Below, in pieces: positions 1-6,344 of a stretch of 23,014 nucleotides of DNA. This DNA is from a virus: positions 1 through 23,014 of the IMG/VR virus record IMGVR_UViG_3300035698_029886; one strand, 5' to 3'. How positions within the stretch are numbered: the first letter of the stretch is position 1; each line of letters starts with the position of its first letter. The notes under the pieces are model-generated. The model was given only the letters and a program-made list of their open reading frames with translations, had not been told where the DNA came from and ran no database searches. The translations under genes were made by a program, and so were the position numbers.

Positions 1-357
1 AAGTACTGGCGACAGGTGACTATCAGATCGCACCGGGACTCAGGGAATGAGACTGAATTGTCCAAGCTGATGAAAGGGTGGGGTGACCTGTTCGTTTACG
101 GGTGGGCCACCGAGGATGATGGGGTCACCGACTGGCGTGTCATCGACCTTAAAAAGCTCAGGGCTTATATTGAACAGAATCCCAACAGGGGCATCGAGAA
201 TAGCAACTACGATGGATCCTCTGACTTCATGGCGTTCGACACGTCTATGTTCCCTGAAGGTACTGAGATAGCTGTGCATGGGTTCCTGGACAAGGTCAGG
301 CCTGCCCCGGCGCAGTCACCTATCGCATCCGAGAACTTGTTCGAGGATGGACTATGA
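1..357 (+). CDS. Hypothetical phage protein, C-terminal part (5' truncated)
   Basis: The reading frame is open from the first base of the window, so this is most likely the C-terminal part of a longer protein; a GTG at 16 is the first possible start inside the window but has no convincing ribosome binding site. The visible part contains the stretches VTIRSHRDSG, GWGDLFVYGWA and WRVIDLKKLRAYI and ends in an acidic tail. I do not recognise the family with confidence. The alternating beta-strand pattern around VTIRS and DLFVYGWA resembles the second half of phage PD-(D/E)XK-type nuclease-like proteins, but that is a loose impression and no catalytic triad can be assigned in this fragment. Its stop codon overlaps the start of the next gene (ATGA), so the two are probably translationally coupled. 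Confidence 0.7.
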   Translation, partial: KYWRQVTIRSHRDSGNETELSKLMKGWGDLFVYGWATEDDGVTDWRVIDLKKLRAYIEQNPNRGIENSNYDGSSDFMAFDTSMFPEGTEIAVHGFLDKVRPAPAQSPIASENLFEDGL

Positions 358-557
358 TCACCTCACGACGAGTCAGCAATACCATCTGCGCAAGATTCCG
401 GGAACGGATGAACAGGGATCGCATGACCCGGGCGGTAATGCGATCCCTTGTCCGCGATGATGACCAGGTGCACATCTGTGACACGATACACAAGTACGAA
501 GCAGTTTCCCTGGCCTACCGCAACGTCATCGAACGGTGCGACTCCGAGGCTATGTGA
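354..557 (+). CDS. Small hypothetical protein, 67 aa
   Basis: The ATG overlaps the stop of the preceding gene by four bases (ATGA), the usual sign of translational coupling in phage early operons. The protein is basic at the N-terminus (several Arg, RFRERMNRDRMTRAVMRSL) and probably all-helical. No cysteine cluster, membrane segment or recognisable motif is visible. I do not recognise the family. It is accepted as real because of the overlap, the same strand as its neighbours, and the lack of a better competing frame. An alternative frame at 278-460 has no such start context. Confidence 0.6.
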   Translation: MITSRRVSNTICARFRERMNRDRMTRAVMRSLVRDDDQVHICDTIHKYEAVSLAYRNVIERCDSEAM

Positions 558-591
558 ATGCGGATCTCACTTAGGTTGAGGGGGCGATGGA

Positions 592-780
592 ATGAGACCG
601 GCCGCTAGATTGTATTGCGCCAGGCTCGACTGGAAGGCGCGCGCGAGCGGCAAACTGTGGCGTGCCACGATAGACGAGTTCCGGGTCACGATGCCTGAGG
701 AGTGGTTTGACATGCGTGCCTACAGGTTCACGGCGTGGGTGCAGATGCGCCGGCTCACTAAGGAGAAAGACGATGGCTGA
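592..780 (+). CDS. Small hypothetical protein, 62 aa
   Basis: The start is preceded by a purine-rich GAGGGGGCGATGGA stretch that can act as a ribosome binding site. The 62-residue product is rich in Arg, Trp and aromatic residues and looks helical, with the segment EEWFDMRAYRFTAWVQMRRL suggesting an amphipathic helix. No known domain is recognised. Its last codons overlap the ATG of the broken gene at 773 (ATGGCTGA), so the two were once, or still are, translated in a coupled way. The gene is supported by position, strand and ribosome binding site rather than by homology. Confidence 0.55.
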   Translation: MRPAARLYCARLDWKARASGKLWRATIDEFRVTMPEEWFDMRAYRFTAWVQMRRLTKEKDDG

Positions 781-969
781 AGCCCCCCCTCGTAGTTCGA
801 TTCCAAGAGGACTTGGACAAGGTCCTCGATAAATATCGTGATGAAGGTTCTGGCCATGCGCCAGCTCGGTGAGATGCTGGCGACGATGGAGAAGAACAAA
901 GGTGCCAAGGGATCTGTTGTCACTGGTGACTCAAGGGTACCGGTGAAGGCTGGAGCAGGAGTGGGTTGA
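773..969 (+). pseudogene. Frameshifted paralogue of the 990-1172 gene
   Basis: An ATG at 773 follows a good AAGGAG ribosome binding site, but the frame closes after 19 codons. Removing one C from the seven-C run at 783-789 gives a product beginning MAEAPLVVRFQEDLDKVLDK and continuing YRDEG. This matches the intact downstream protein (MAQAPLVELFTKDINEVIDR, YRSQG) at about half of the aligned positions. A second one-base shift near 846-852 then restores VLAMRQLGEMLATMEKNKG in the frame that ends at 969. Two single-base insertions are therefore needed for a full paralogue. This is either a decaying duplicate, a sequencing or assembly error at a homopolymer, or less likely programmed frameshifting. 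An unbroken ORF from ATG 841 (42 aa) could still give the C-terminal half. Confidence 0.6.
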
Positions 970-989
970 GCATACACGGAGGAGGCTGG

Positions 990-1172
990 ATGGCACAAGC
1001 ACCGCTGGTTGAGTTGTTCACCAAGGACATCAATGAGGTCATCGACAGGTACAGGTCCCAGGGAATCACCGTTGCGGAGGTGCTGGGCGCGCTGTATCTG
1101 ACCCTGCACTGCCTCGCCGATGAGGCTCAGGACATGGACGACGGCGACAAACCTTGGTTTGGATCCGAATAG
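990..1172 (+). CDS. Small helical hypothetical protein, 60 aa
   Basis: The ATG at 990 is chosen over a TTG at 966 because GGAGGAGG lies about five bases upstream. The 60-residue product has a pattern of two helices separated by a short turn (KDINEVIDRYRSQGITVAEV then LGALYLTLHCLADEAQ) and an acidic tail. It is a paralogue of the frameshifted gene just upstream and a more distant relative of the gene ending at 2017, which shares the D-x2-x-x-R-x-x-G ... hydrophobic TL-x-x-L pattern. The function is unknown. Small duplicated early proteins of this kind are often host-takeover or regulatory proteins, but nothing in the sequence proves that here. Confidence 0.7.
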   Translation: MAQAPLVELFTKDINEVIDRYRSQGITVAEVLGALYLTLHCLADEAQDMDDGDKPWFGSE

Positions 1173-1189
1173 TTTGGGGGTTTTCAATC

Positions 1190-1444
1190 ATGAACTACAA
1201 GGCACCGTTCCTTGTTGATCGCAACGAGTCCGAGAAAGTCATGCTACGATATTATGCCCTATACAGCGATGATGAGCGTAGACTACACATCAGGCACCGT
1301 AACTCTATCACATTTGGCTGTGTACAGGACGTGGAGTCTATGATAGATCCCCTTGCTTGCCGCTTGGAGAATATCAACAAACTTATGTGTGTGACCAGCC
1401 TGGCGAAAGACGTTGTATCGCGGAGGCTGAGTCGTGGCATATGA
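1190..1444 (+). CDS. Hypothetical protein, 84 aa
   Basis: The start chosen is ATG 1190, preceded by TTGGGGG about nine bases upstream; the frame extends back to a TTG at 1154, but that would overlap the preceding gene and has no ribosome binding site. The product (MNYKAPFLVDRNESEKVMLR...) is rich in charged residues and has two cysteines in its second half. No recognised domain. It is the last gene before a strong terminator at 1505-1544, so it probably ends the first small-gene operon. Confidence 0.6.
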   Translation: MNYKAPFLVDRNESEKVMLRYYALYSDDERRLHIRHRNSITFGCVQDVESMIDPLACRLENINKLMCVTSLAKDVVSRRLSRGI

Positions 1445-1451
1445 CAGGTAG

Positions 1452-1504
1452 ACGGTGGGGCTTTATTCCTTTTCCCCCGCCGTAAGGACGGCGTGATACC
1501 GTCC
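1452..1504 (+). other. Overlapping alternative RNA hairpins before terminator
   Basis: Three mutually exclusive hairpins can be drawn. ACGGTGGGG (1452-1460) pairs with CCCCGCCGT (1475-1483) with one G-T pair. GCCGT (1479-1483) pairs with ACGGC (1488-1492). GGACGG (1486-1491) pairs perfectly with CCGTCC (1499-1504). They lie directly ahead of the terminator stem at 1505. The arrangement could be an attenuator or a stack of processing hairpins; that is inference from pairing alone. Confidence 0.4.
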
Positions 1505-1544
1505 AGGCCACTGGGGGTACCTCCCTGGTGGCCTTCTTTATTTC
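1505..1544 (+). terminator. Rho-independent terminator of the first small-gene operon
   Basis: AGGCCAC (1505-1511) pairs with GTGGCCT (1528-1534). The stem continues inward through TGGGGG and CTCCCTG with G-T pairs and a small loop, and a T-rich tract (TTCTTTATTT) follows immediately. It lies 60 bases after the stop of the 84-aa gene and before a new promoter, so it separates two transcription units. Confidence 0.85.
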
Positions 1545-1571
1545 AGGTATTCAGGTATTTTCACAAACACC

Positions 1572-1600
1572 TTGCATGAGCCTGTATAATGGTGTATACT
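1572..1600 (+). promoter_or_regulatory. Sigma70-like promoter for the second small-gene operon
   Basis: TTGCAT (1572-1577) and TATACT (1595-1600) are separated by exactly 17 bases, 30 bases before the ATG at 1630. A second perfect -10 hexamer, TATAAT, lies at 1585-1590 inside the spacer but lacks a -35 partner. TGTATA occurs twice with a 10-base period (1583 and 1593), and GTATA/TATAC form a short inverted repeat, so an operator overlapping the promoter is possible. The next gene may encode a small DNA-binding protein, so autoregulation is plausible. Confidence 0.7.
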
Positions 1601-1629
1601 TCTTACATGAACGGACAGGGAGGTAGCAC

Positions 1630-1827
1630 ATGAGCAGAACCACATTGGGCGTCGATGACAGTACACGGCGCCTGCTGAAGACCACCATGCCGCCTGTCAC
1701 ATCTGACCGAGCCATCCGGCTATTGGTTGAGGTGTGGAACAGGCTGCCAAATGATGAGCGGCGCAGGATGTTGCTTGATGCCGCATGCGAAAGGGAGGCC
1801 ATTGGTGCCGGTACTAATGACGAATGA
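1630..1827 (+). CDS. Possible ribbon-helix-helix regulator, 65 aa
   Basis: The ATG follows GGGAGGT with a five-base gap and is the first gene after the promoter at 1572-1600. The N-terminus, RTTLGVDDSTRRLLKTTMP followed by SDRAIRLLVEVWNRL, has the layout of ribbon-helix-helix proteins: a short basic strand, then two helices. These proteins bind DNA as dimers and often repress their own promoter. The family call rests on pattern only, since no search was possible. A non-DNA-binding small early protein remains possible. The stop overlaps the start of the following gene. Confidence 0.65.
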   Translation: MSRTTLGVDDSTRRLLKTTMPPVTSDRAIRLLVEVWNRLPNDERRRMLLDAACEREAIGAGTNDE

Positions 1828-2017
1828 ACGTGTGTACGGCGACATCATCGCGCTGGCGAGGATGAACGGAGTACCGCTCGGAACCATCTTGGAGGCGGCG
1901 ATGATGACCCTGAATGCGCTACCTGAAAGCCTGCGGTGCGACTACATTTCATGCGCCTCGAAGAGTGACATCGACGTGACGAACTTACTGGAAGAGATTA
2001 GCCGGGAGGGGGAATGA
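1805..2017 (+). CDS. Small helical hypothetical protein, about 70 aa
   Basis: Two starts are possible: GTG 1805, six bases after GGGAGG (best spacing), or ATG 1817, which would begin MTNERVYGDIIALARMNGVP. The protein shares a pattern with the gene at 990-1172: a D-I/I-A helix, an R-x-x-G turn, then a hydrophobic helix with TL-x-x-L (here LGTILEAAMMTLNALPESL). It is therefore probably a third member of the same small family. The function is unknown. It overlaps the gene before it by 11-23 bases and the gene after it by four bases, so it belongs to the operon started at 1572. Confidence 0.65.
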   Translation: MPVLMTNERVYGDIIALARMNGVPLGTILEAAMMTLNALPESLRCDYISCASKSDIDVTNLLEEISREGE

Positions 2018-2448
2018 ATGGAGAGGCCAAGACTCCGAGGAAGCCACGGCAAATGGCTGGCTGGTGGGATAGGGCGTTGCATTTTCTGGGACTCAAAGAC
2101 AGGAAAACTATGCAACGGATCAGCGCACCACAGCGGCGGGATGACGATGATACTCTGCAATCAGGACATACTGGAATGCAACAAGGATGCAGCAATACTG
2201 ATGAACCTCTACCTGTATCGAATCGAAGCCGTTATGGAGGACGCGTCGATAGAGTCGTAGTGGACTACGCCTTAAGCCGCATCGATGAAATCAAATCCGA
2301 TGTGGGCCTGGTCAAGATAGAACACATGGTCAACGGCCTACTTGCGGAGCGCATGCTTGGGCTGACCGACCTTCGTGCCAACGAACTCAAGCAGGTCCTG
2401 GCGTACGTACGCCGGCGGATAGGGAACAAACCCGGACAGGAGAAATGA
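2014..2448 (+). CDS. Hypothetical protein, 144 aa (or 62 aa from GTG 2260)
   Basis: The frame opens with an ATGA overlap at 2014 and runs for 144 codons. The C-terminal part (YALSRIDEIKSDVGLVKIEH, then MVNGLLAERMLGLTDLRANE) looks like a real helical protein with codon use like the rest of the window. The N-terminal 80 codons are less convincing: G or C at the third codon position is about 44% by my count, against about 62% for the overlapping frame that starts at 2018. The true arrangement may therefore be an 80-aa gene (2018-2260) followed by a 62-aa gene starting at GTG 2260, which overlaps the TAG stop by one base. I cannot decide from sequence alone. The product is unknown. Confidence 0.5.
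   Translation: MNGEAKTPRKPRQMAGWWDRALHFLGLKDRKTMQRISAPQRRDDDDTLQSGHTGMQQGCSNTDEPLPVSNRSRYGGRVDRVVVDYALSRIDEIKSDVGLVKIEHMVNGLLAERMLGLTDLRANELKQVLAYVRRRIGNKPGQEK
2018..2260 (+). CDS. Possible small zinc-binding protein, 80 aa, overlapping frame
   Basis: This frame starts at an ATG eight bases after GGAGG and reads inside the first half of the 144-aa frame. It has four cysteines and an HH pair in a spacing typical of small metal-binding proteins: C21, C32, H37, H38, C47 and C54 (core GRCIFWDSKTGKLCNGSAHH). Its third-position GC is higher than that of the competing frame, which favours it as the coding frame here. It ends in TAG overlapping a GTG that could start the next gene. The zinc-binding role is inferred from the Cys/His pattern only. 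Confidence 0.5.
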   Translation: MERPRLRGSHGKWLAGGIGRCIFWDSKTGKLCNGSAHHSGGMTMILCNQDILECNKDAAILMNLYLYRIEAVMEDASIES

Positions 2449-2609
2449 CTATGGGAGCAAGATTTGACCTACTCAGTTTCACGTGCACGCCTAAGGGGTG
2501 GTATATCTGGTTACGAGATCTCGATGATGGCCAGATACATGGGTTCGGAGGGGGAGACTCCCCGCCCACAGACGTGCCAGAAATACCCAAAGATACCGAG
2601 GAAGGGTAA
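2445..2609 (+). CDS. Small hypothetical protein, 54 aa
   Basis: The ATG overlaps the stop of the preceding gene (ATGA at 2445-2448) and is preceded by GGACAGGAG. The product begins MTMGARFDLLSFTCTPKGWY and ends in a proline- and acid-rich tail after a glycine-rich turn (HGFGGGDSPP). No family is recognised. It is supported by translational coupling and by the frame running cleanly to 2609, just before the next start at 2613. Confidence 0.6.
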   Translation: MTMGARFDLLSFTCTPKGWYIWLRDLDDGQIHGFGGGDSPPTDVPEIPKDTEEG

Positions 2610-2612
2610 CTT

Positions 2613-2888
2613 ATGACGTATAAATACGATGATAGCGTCCTTATCCGTTACGAGGGAACCAACGTGGGAAAGATATTTTTGTCCGATATATCAAACGTGA
2701 CAAAGGGCGAGAGATACATGATCCCGGATCAGGTTATGTGCCTCGACCTGAACGTGCCAGCGGTAACCCATTCCCTTTTAAGTGGTATATTGGCCTACTT
2801 TAGCAGCAGACACTCCACCGCTGCCTTCAGGGGCTCTGAAGGACCACCATTGGTAGTCTACGACCTGATGAGGAGAGGACGGGACTGA
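2613..2888 (+). CDS. Hypothetical protein, 91 aa
   Basis: The start lies three bases after the preceding stop and follows GAGGAAGGG. The product, MTYKYDDSVLIRYEGTNVGK and onward, appears to be a small beta-rich domain followed by a helix and an arginine-rich end. I recognise no domain. It is the last rightward gene before the convergent leftward packaging operon. No clear terminator is visible in the 36 bases between the two converging stop codons. Confidence 0.65.
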   Translation: MTYKYDDSVLIRYEGTNVGKIFLSDISNVTKGERYMIPDQVMCLDLNVPAVTHSLLSGILAYFSSRHSTAAFRGSEGPPLVVYDLMRRGRD

Positions 2889-2924
2889 GAGCCCCTTGGC
2901 GCGCCTGGCGGTATAAAAGGAGAG

Positions 2925-3353
2925 CTATAGCCCGAAGTGCTTGGACAGGATGTCCTCTATCTTGGTATCGTCCGCCGGCTGGACCACCATGAAGGGCCGG
3001 GCAGGGATACCGCCGGCTTCATAGCCATAGTTCTGAGCGGCGGCATAAAGATTCGCGGTCGAGTCGTCCACGAATAGCTCAATGGAGTTGCCCTGCACCT
3101 TGTAGTTGATAGAGCGCCGGAGCCTCCCGGTCTTGTCCAGAGGCCGGCGGGAGGAGTCCTTCAGGGGTTCCCACGTCTGTGAGCCGCCCTTCTCGGACCC
3201 CGCCTGGCTGTAGCGTCCCCCAGAGGCAAAGTTCAGGTCGATGCTCTTGTTGAGCATACTGCCAATGTTGTCGTACGGAAGGTTCTTGGCGTCCTTCGTG
3301 GCCTCTCTCAGTTTCTTAAGGGCCCTGCTCGCGTCTATCCTGGCCTTCATCAT
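2925..3353 (-). CDS. G: Phage virion morphogenesis protein (Mu gpG-like)
   Basis: This 142-residue protein has the hallmarks of the Mu gpG / phage virion morphogenesis family: W61-E-P-L, then PLDKTGRLRRSI (71-82), a Tyr/Asn-rich QNYG segment near 107-110, and the near-invariant IPARPFM motif at 116-122. Members act in finishing the tail or joining heads and tails. In Mu the gene follows F in the head operon. Here it is the last gene of the leftward packaging operon. Its start overlaps the stop of the membrane-protein gene upstream by four bases (ATGA). A second ATG directly follows the first. The family call is firm; the exact step in assembly is inferred from relatives. Confidence 0.85.
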   Translation of the reverse strand: MMKARIDASRALKKLREATKDAKNLPYDNIGSMLNKSIDLNFASGGRYSQAGSEKGGSQTWEPLKDSSRRPLDKTGRLRRSINYKVQGNSIELFVDDSTANLYAAAQNYGYEAGGIPARPFMVVQPADDTKIEDILSKHFGL

Positions 3354-3745
3354 GGCTTGCGCACCTCGGTAAGGATGGCGTTGAGGGTGCCGACAGACAG
3401 GTCGACCTTGCCCTCCAGGCGGTCTATCTGCTTGGACATGCGGATCGTGGATACTTTCAAGGACTCAAGGGCCTTCGCATGCTCAACAATGATACCGTCC
3501 AGCCGCTCAATGCAGACATCAGTGTTGTCCTGGTCGTCCTTGAGGCCTTTCGTGGCCTCGTCGTACGTAGCCATCTGGGCCACGCTCTTGGAATTACAGG
3601 TGATAAGAGTGCCTACCCCGGCAGCCAGGATGGTTATCATGAAGACCATACCCCGGAGGACGGTCTTGTAGAAGTCCTTCTTGGCGAGGTACACACCCTC
3701 GCATTCCAAGGCCTGGGACACTACATCCTCCATTTTTGGCGACAT
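3350..3745 (-). CDS. Membrane-anchored coiled-coil protein, 131 aa
   Basis: About 29 charged N-terminal residues are followed by one clear membrane segment at 30-49 (VLRGMVFMITILAAGVGTLI) and then a long, mostly helical region with heptad-like spacing (QDNTDVCIERLDGIIVEHAK onward). The layout, one N-terminal membrane helix plus a periplasmic coiled coil, resembles inner-membrane spanin or Rz-type lysis proteins, but no partner lipoprotein is obvious. An LITC tetrad at the end of the membrane segment is only a poor lipobox. The gene starts one base after the portal stop, with GGAGG embedded in the end of the portal gene. It sits where Mu-like phages carry the F/gp30 head morphogenesis gene, which it does not resemble. 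The function is unknown; spanin is a weak guess. Confidence 0.7.
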   Translation of the reverse strand: MSPKMEDVVSQALECEGVYLAKKDFYKTVLRGMVFMITILAAGVGTLITCNSKSVAQMATYDEATKGLKDDQDNTDVCIERLDGIIVEHAKALESLKVSTIRMSKQIDRLEGKVDLSVGTLNAILTEVRKP

Positions 3746-3746
3746 G

Positions 3747-5024
3747 CTATGCCTCCACCGGGTCAGGTTCGGTGACCTCTTCAGGGTCTACGGTAGTGTC
3801 TACTGGCCTATCGATAGGATCTACTGTAGAACCTGTCGGTTCTCCCATCGTGAAATCCTCCCCTTCCTTGAGGTCGTATGCCCGCTGGACGTACTCCGAG
3901 GTGAACCGCACGCCCACCTTGTCGGTCAGGATAGCATCGCGCTCTGCCTTCTCAAGGTCTACCTCGGCAGACTTGAACATGTAGAACTTAGGCAGCACCT
4001 GGTCGGGGCCCCAGTTGATCTCATAGATCCACTTGATTAGCTCGTTCATGGTGTCTTCGACGATACGGACATCGGAATTGACAATGTCGGATCTGACTTC
4101 CATGTGACTCTTGGCTGCCGCGAAGGAACCACCCTTGACTTCGGTGGTCAGGTTGGTGCCGAGGATCGCTATCGATATCTCAGTCGACGTGGCCTGCAGG
4201 TACTGGTCATACGAGGCGGCCGTGTCCCCGTGCTTGTTCTCCAGCATTTCGATTTTGTAGTCTTCCGGGACTACCGCTATCGAGTCCTGAACCATGTTCT
4301 CAAGCATCGTGGCTATCTCGTTGATACGGGTCTGCTTGGCACCCTGAGGGGCCTTAGCGGTTATCCAAGGCATGCCGTACTTCTCCAGGAACACCGTCCA
4401 GAACCGATATCCGTTATGCCGGAACTTCACGGGCCAGTAGCACGCCGCCAGGATAGGCGTCCCGTACGGGTTGGCGTATGAGGCGTCGTTCGAGGAGACA
4501 AGGAACTTCCTGTCCGGGACTACTTCGCCATTGATCATATCGGTCTTGGTGAGAAACCTAAGGGCGTTCTCGTCGTCGTACCGAAACCAGTCGGGCGGCT
4601 TACCCACTACCCGTCCGGGTATGACGAGGTCGCCCTGCTTCTGCCACATGACCTCAAGGGGTTTGTACCCAAACAGTACACTATCAAGGATCTCCTTGAT
4701 GACCCTGTCCACGTTCATGGTGGCGAAGATCCCTTTTACTATTTCGTACTGCGCCGGCACCACATCGTCCACCGTGATATCCCACTCCCGGGAAGACGTG
4801 CCTGCCTTGCGGGAGGTCACCGCTGCCTGCACCCGGGGATCGGATAGAAGTTTGGTGTACTCCGAAATGTCCTTGCCCAGGTTCTTGAGCACCGGGTCGG
4901 GGTTGGGGAGTGTGGAACCCAAGGTGTCATACCAGTCTATTGACCTTTGGCGTGTGGCTATTTGCCCAGCGGTATCCTCGGTGTCTGCAAACGAGGCGAG
5001 GATGGGATCGTACTTCTTAGACAT
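3747..5024 (-). CDS. Portal protein, DUF935 / Mu gp29-like
   Basis: At 425 residues this is close to the usual length of Mu gp29-type portals. Recognisable stretches include the N-terminal region with DPRVQAAVTSRKAG, the VLFGYKPLEVMW segment, YGTPILAACYWPVKFRHNGY, the FLEKYGMPW motif and ILGTNLTTE-x-x-GGSFAAA. The portal forms the dodecameric DNA entry ring at one head vertex, docks the terminase motor and later joins the tail. The ATG follows GGGGAGACACC. The gene lies 15 bases after the large terminase and one base before the membrane-protein gene. The acidic, proline-rich C-terminus (TVDPEEVTEPDPVEA) is probably disordered. Confidence 0.93.
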   Translation of the reverse strand: MSKKYDPILASFADTEDTAGQIATRQRSIDWYDTLGSTLPNPDPVLKNLGKDISEYTKLLSDPRVQAAVTSRKAGTSSREWDITVDDVVPAQYEIVKGIFATMNVDRVIKEILDSVLFGYKPLEVMWQKQGDLVIPGRVVGKPPDWFRYDDENALRFLTKTDMINGEVVPDRKFLVSSNDASYANPYGTPILAACYWPVKFRHNGYRFWTVFLEKYGMPWITAKAPQGAKQTRINEIATMLENMVQDSIAVVPEDYKIEMLENKHGDTAASYDQYLQATSTEISIAILGTNLTTEVKGGSFAAAKSHMEVRSDIVNSDVRIVEDTMNELIKWIYEINWGPDQVLPKFYMFKSAEVDLEKAERDAILTDKVGVRFTSEYVQRAYDLKEGEDFTMGEPTGSTVDPIDRPVDTTVDPEEVTEPDPVEA

Positions 5025-5039
5025 TGGTGTCTCCCCTAC

Positions 5040-6344
5040 TTAGAAAATTGAATAGCCCTGAAGGACCTTGCTTGACCGAACTATTTTCCTCTGGACAATG
5101 GGCTCTTTCGAGCGAGCCGTGTGCTTCACGTTCTCCAGCAACTGTACAACGGTATCAACTATGTCGTCGTGCCCCGATGGGAACGTGCTCATCTCGTCCA
5201 GCATGGTCTTGGTCCACAGGCTGTCCACCAGGTGAACATTGCCGGCAGCCACGGTATTGGAAACGGCGCAGGCCCGGGAATACTTATCCTTATCGGGCCT
5301 CACGGCCTTCAGGGGCATGCGTGTCTCGTTCCGGATCGTCTGTATCAAGGACTGCCCTGAGGCCTTATCCTCTATAAGCACGAGATCCGGGTCCCACTTC
5401 TCGTACAACTTTTTACAGTTCTCCAAAAGTTCCGGGAACTCCACCCGCTCGTGATACAGGTCTACACAGATGTACTCCGTAGAGGTAATGTACCACGTGG
5501 TGCATACCGAATAGTCGTTCTCCTGCCCCTTCTTGAAGGCCGTATCCCAGGACTGCATAACCTGAAGGACACCCTTGCGCGGCGGCTCGTGGTTTAATAT
5601 CTTAAACCAGTCACGGTGGAACACTTCCTCGGAGCCGATATCGATGAACTCCCCGTGTATCTCCTGCTGCTGGATCGGCCCGGGGACTTCCTCCTCTGCC
5701 TCTCGGATATCGTCCTCGTTCAAGAGGGGGTTGTCATAGGTGGAGTAGTGGAGCGCGCGCCAGTTGGGGTAATCCTCGTCCTGGCCCCGTTTGTACAACG
5801 TGTAGAACTCGTGCTCCTTGCCATCCCTCTTACAGGTCTTGCCCTTAGGGGTGCCTATGAACCATACACGAGCCTGGTAGTCAAGGCACATGGGTCGCAC
5901 GGTAGTCTGCCACAGGTACCGGTTCTGCAGGATGATCCCGGCCTCGTTGAGGATTATGATATCGTATGCAAAACCCTCGATGTTCTCCGGACGGTCAGCA
6001 GAGCGGAAGTCGCATATCCCATTGCAAACCCTAAGTTCCTTCGCCTGTAACTTCCAAGACCAATACTCGCTCTTGATCTTCTTGAGGGATGGCATGGCGT
6101 ATCGCTGTAAGTACTTGTCAATGTTACTATATACAGTGTCTATCCAAAGTATCTTCACCGGTTTACCGGAGAGCATTGTCTCCAGGACGAAGTTGAATGC
6201 GCCGTGGGTGGCCCCGAGGCGTCGGCCCTTAGGCACCACCGTGTACCGTACATCCTCCTGCTCCCAGAAAATCTCATTCTGGGCAGGGGTGGGACGCAGG
6301 TTGAGTGGTTCCCCGCTAAGAGTCAGTCGGCTTTTCTCCACCAA
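5040..6344 (-). CDS. terL: Terminase large subunit (Mu gp28-like TerL)
   Basis: The packaging motor ATPase and nuclease are both visible. A Q-motif-like RPTPAQNEIFW comes first, then a Walker-A-like VPKGRRLGATHG (37-48). Walker B is DIIILNEAG (about 128-136, catalytic Glu134) and the coupling motif is WFIGTPKGK (161-169). The RNase-H-like nuclease follows, with Asp267 (QSWDTAFKKG), Glu325/Asp326 (VLIEDKASGQ) and Asp393/Asp394 (GHDDIVD). The start is a TTG at 6344, six bases from AAGGAAG; GTG 6341 is an alternative. It overlaps the small subunit by 29 bases, as expected for coupled expression. The length of 434 residues is normal for the family. Confidence 0.95.
   Translation of the reverse strand: MVEKSRLTLSGEPLNLRPTPAQNEIFWEQEDVRYTVVPKGRRLGATHGAFNFVLETMLSGKPVKILWIDTVYSNIDKYLQRYAMPSLKKIKSEYWSWKLQAKELRVCNGICDFRSADRPENIEGFAYDIIILNEAGIILQNRYLWQTTVRPMCLDYQARVWFIGTPKGKTCKRDGKEHEFYTLYKRGQDEDYPNWRALHYSTYDNPLLNEDDIREAEEEVPGPIQQQEIHGEFIDIGSEEVFHRDWFKILNHEPPRKGVLQVMQSWDTAFKKGQENDYSVCTTWYITSTEYICVDLYHERVEFPELLENCKKLYEKWDPDLVLIEDKASGQSLIQTIRNETRMPLKAVRPDKDKYSRACAVSNTVAAGNVHLVDSLWTKTMLDEMSTFPSGHDDIVDTVVQLLENVKHTARSKEPIVQRKIVRSSKVLQGYSIF

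Noticed and set aside
1585-1590. TATAAT as the main -10 box of the early promoter
   Set aside because: No -35 hexamer lies 16-18 bases upstream (the position reads CACAAA), while TATACT at 1595 has TTGCAT at exactly 17 bp.
2898-2905. GGCGCGCC palindrome between converging operons as a bidirectional terminator
   Set aside because: The palindrome leaves no room for a loop, the flanks do not pair, and no T tract follows on either strand.
3392-3745. Lipobox LITC in the membrane protein as evidence of a lipoprotein or outer spanin
   Set aside because: Thr at the -1 position is unusual, and nearly 30 charged residues precede the hydrophobic segment, unlike a lipoprotein signal peptide.
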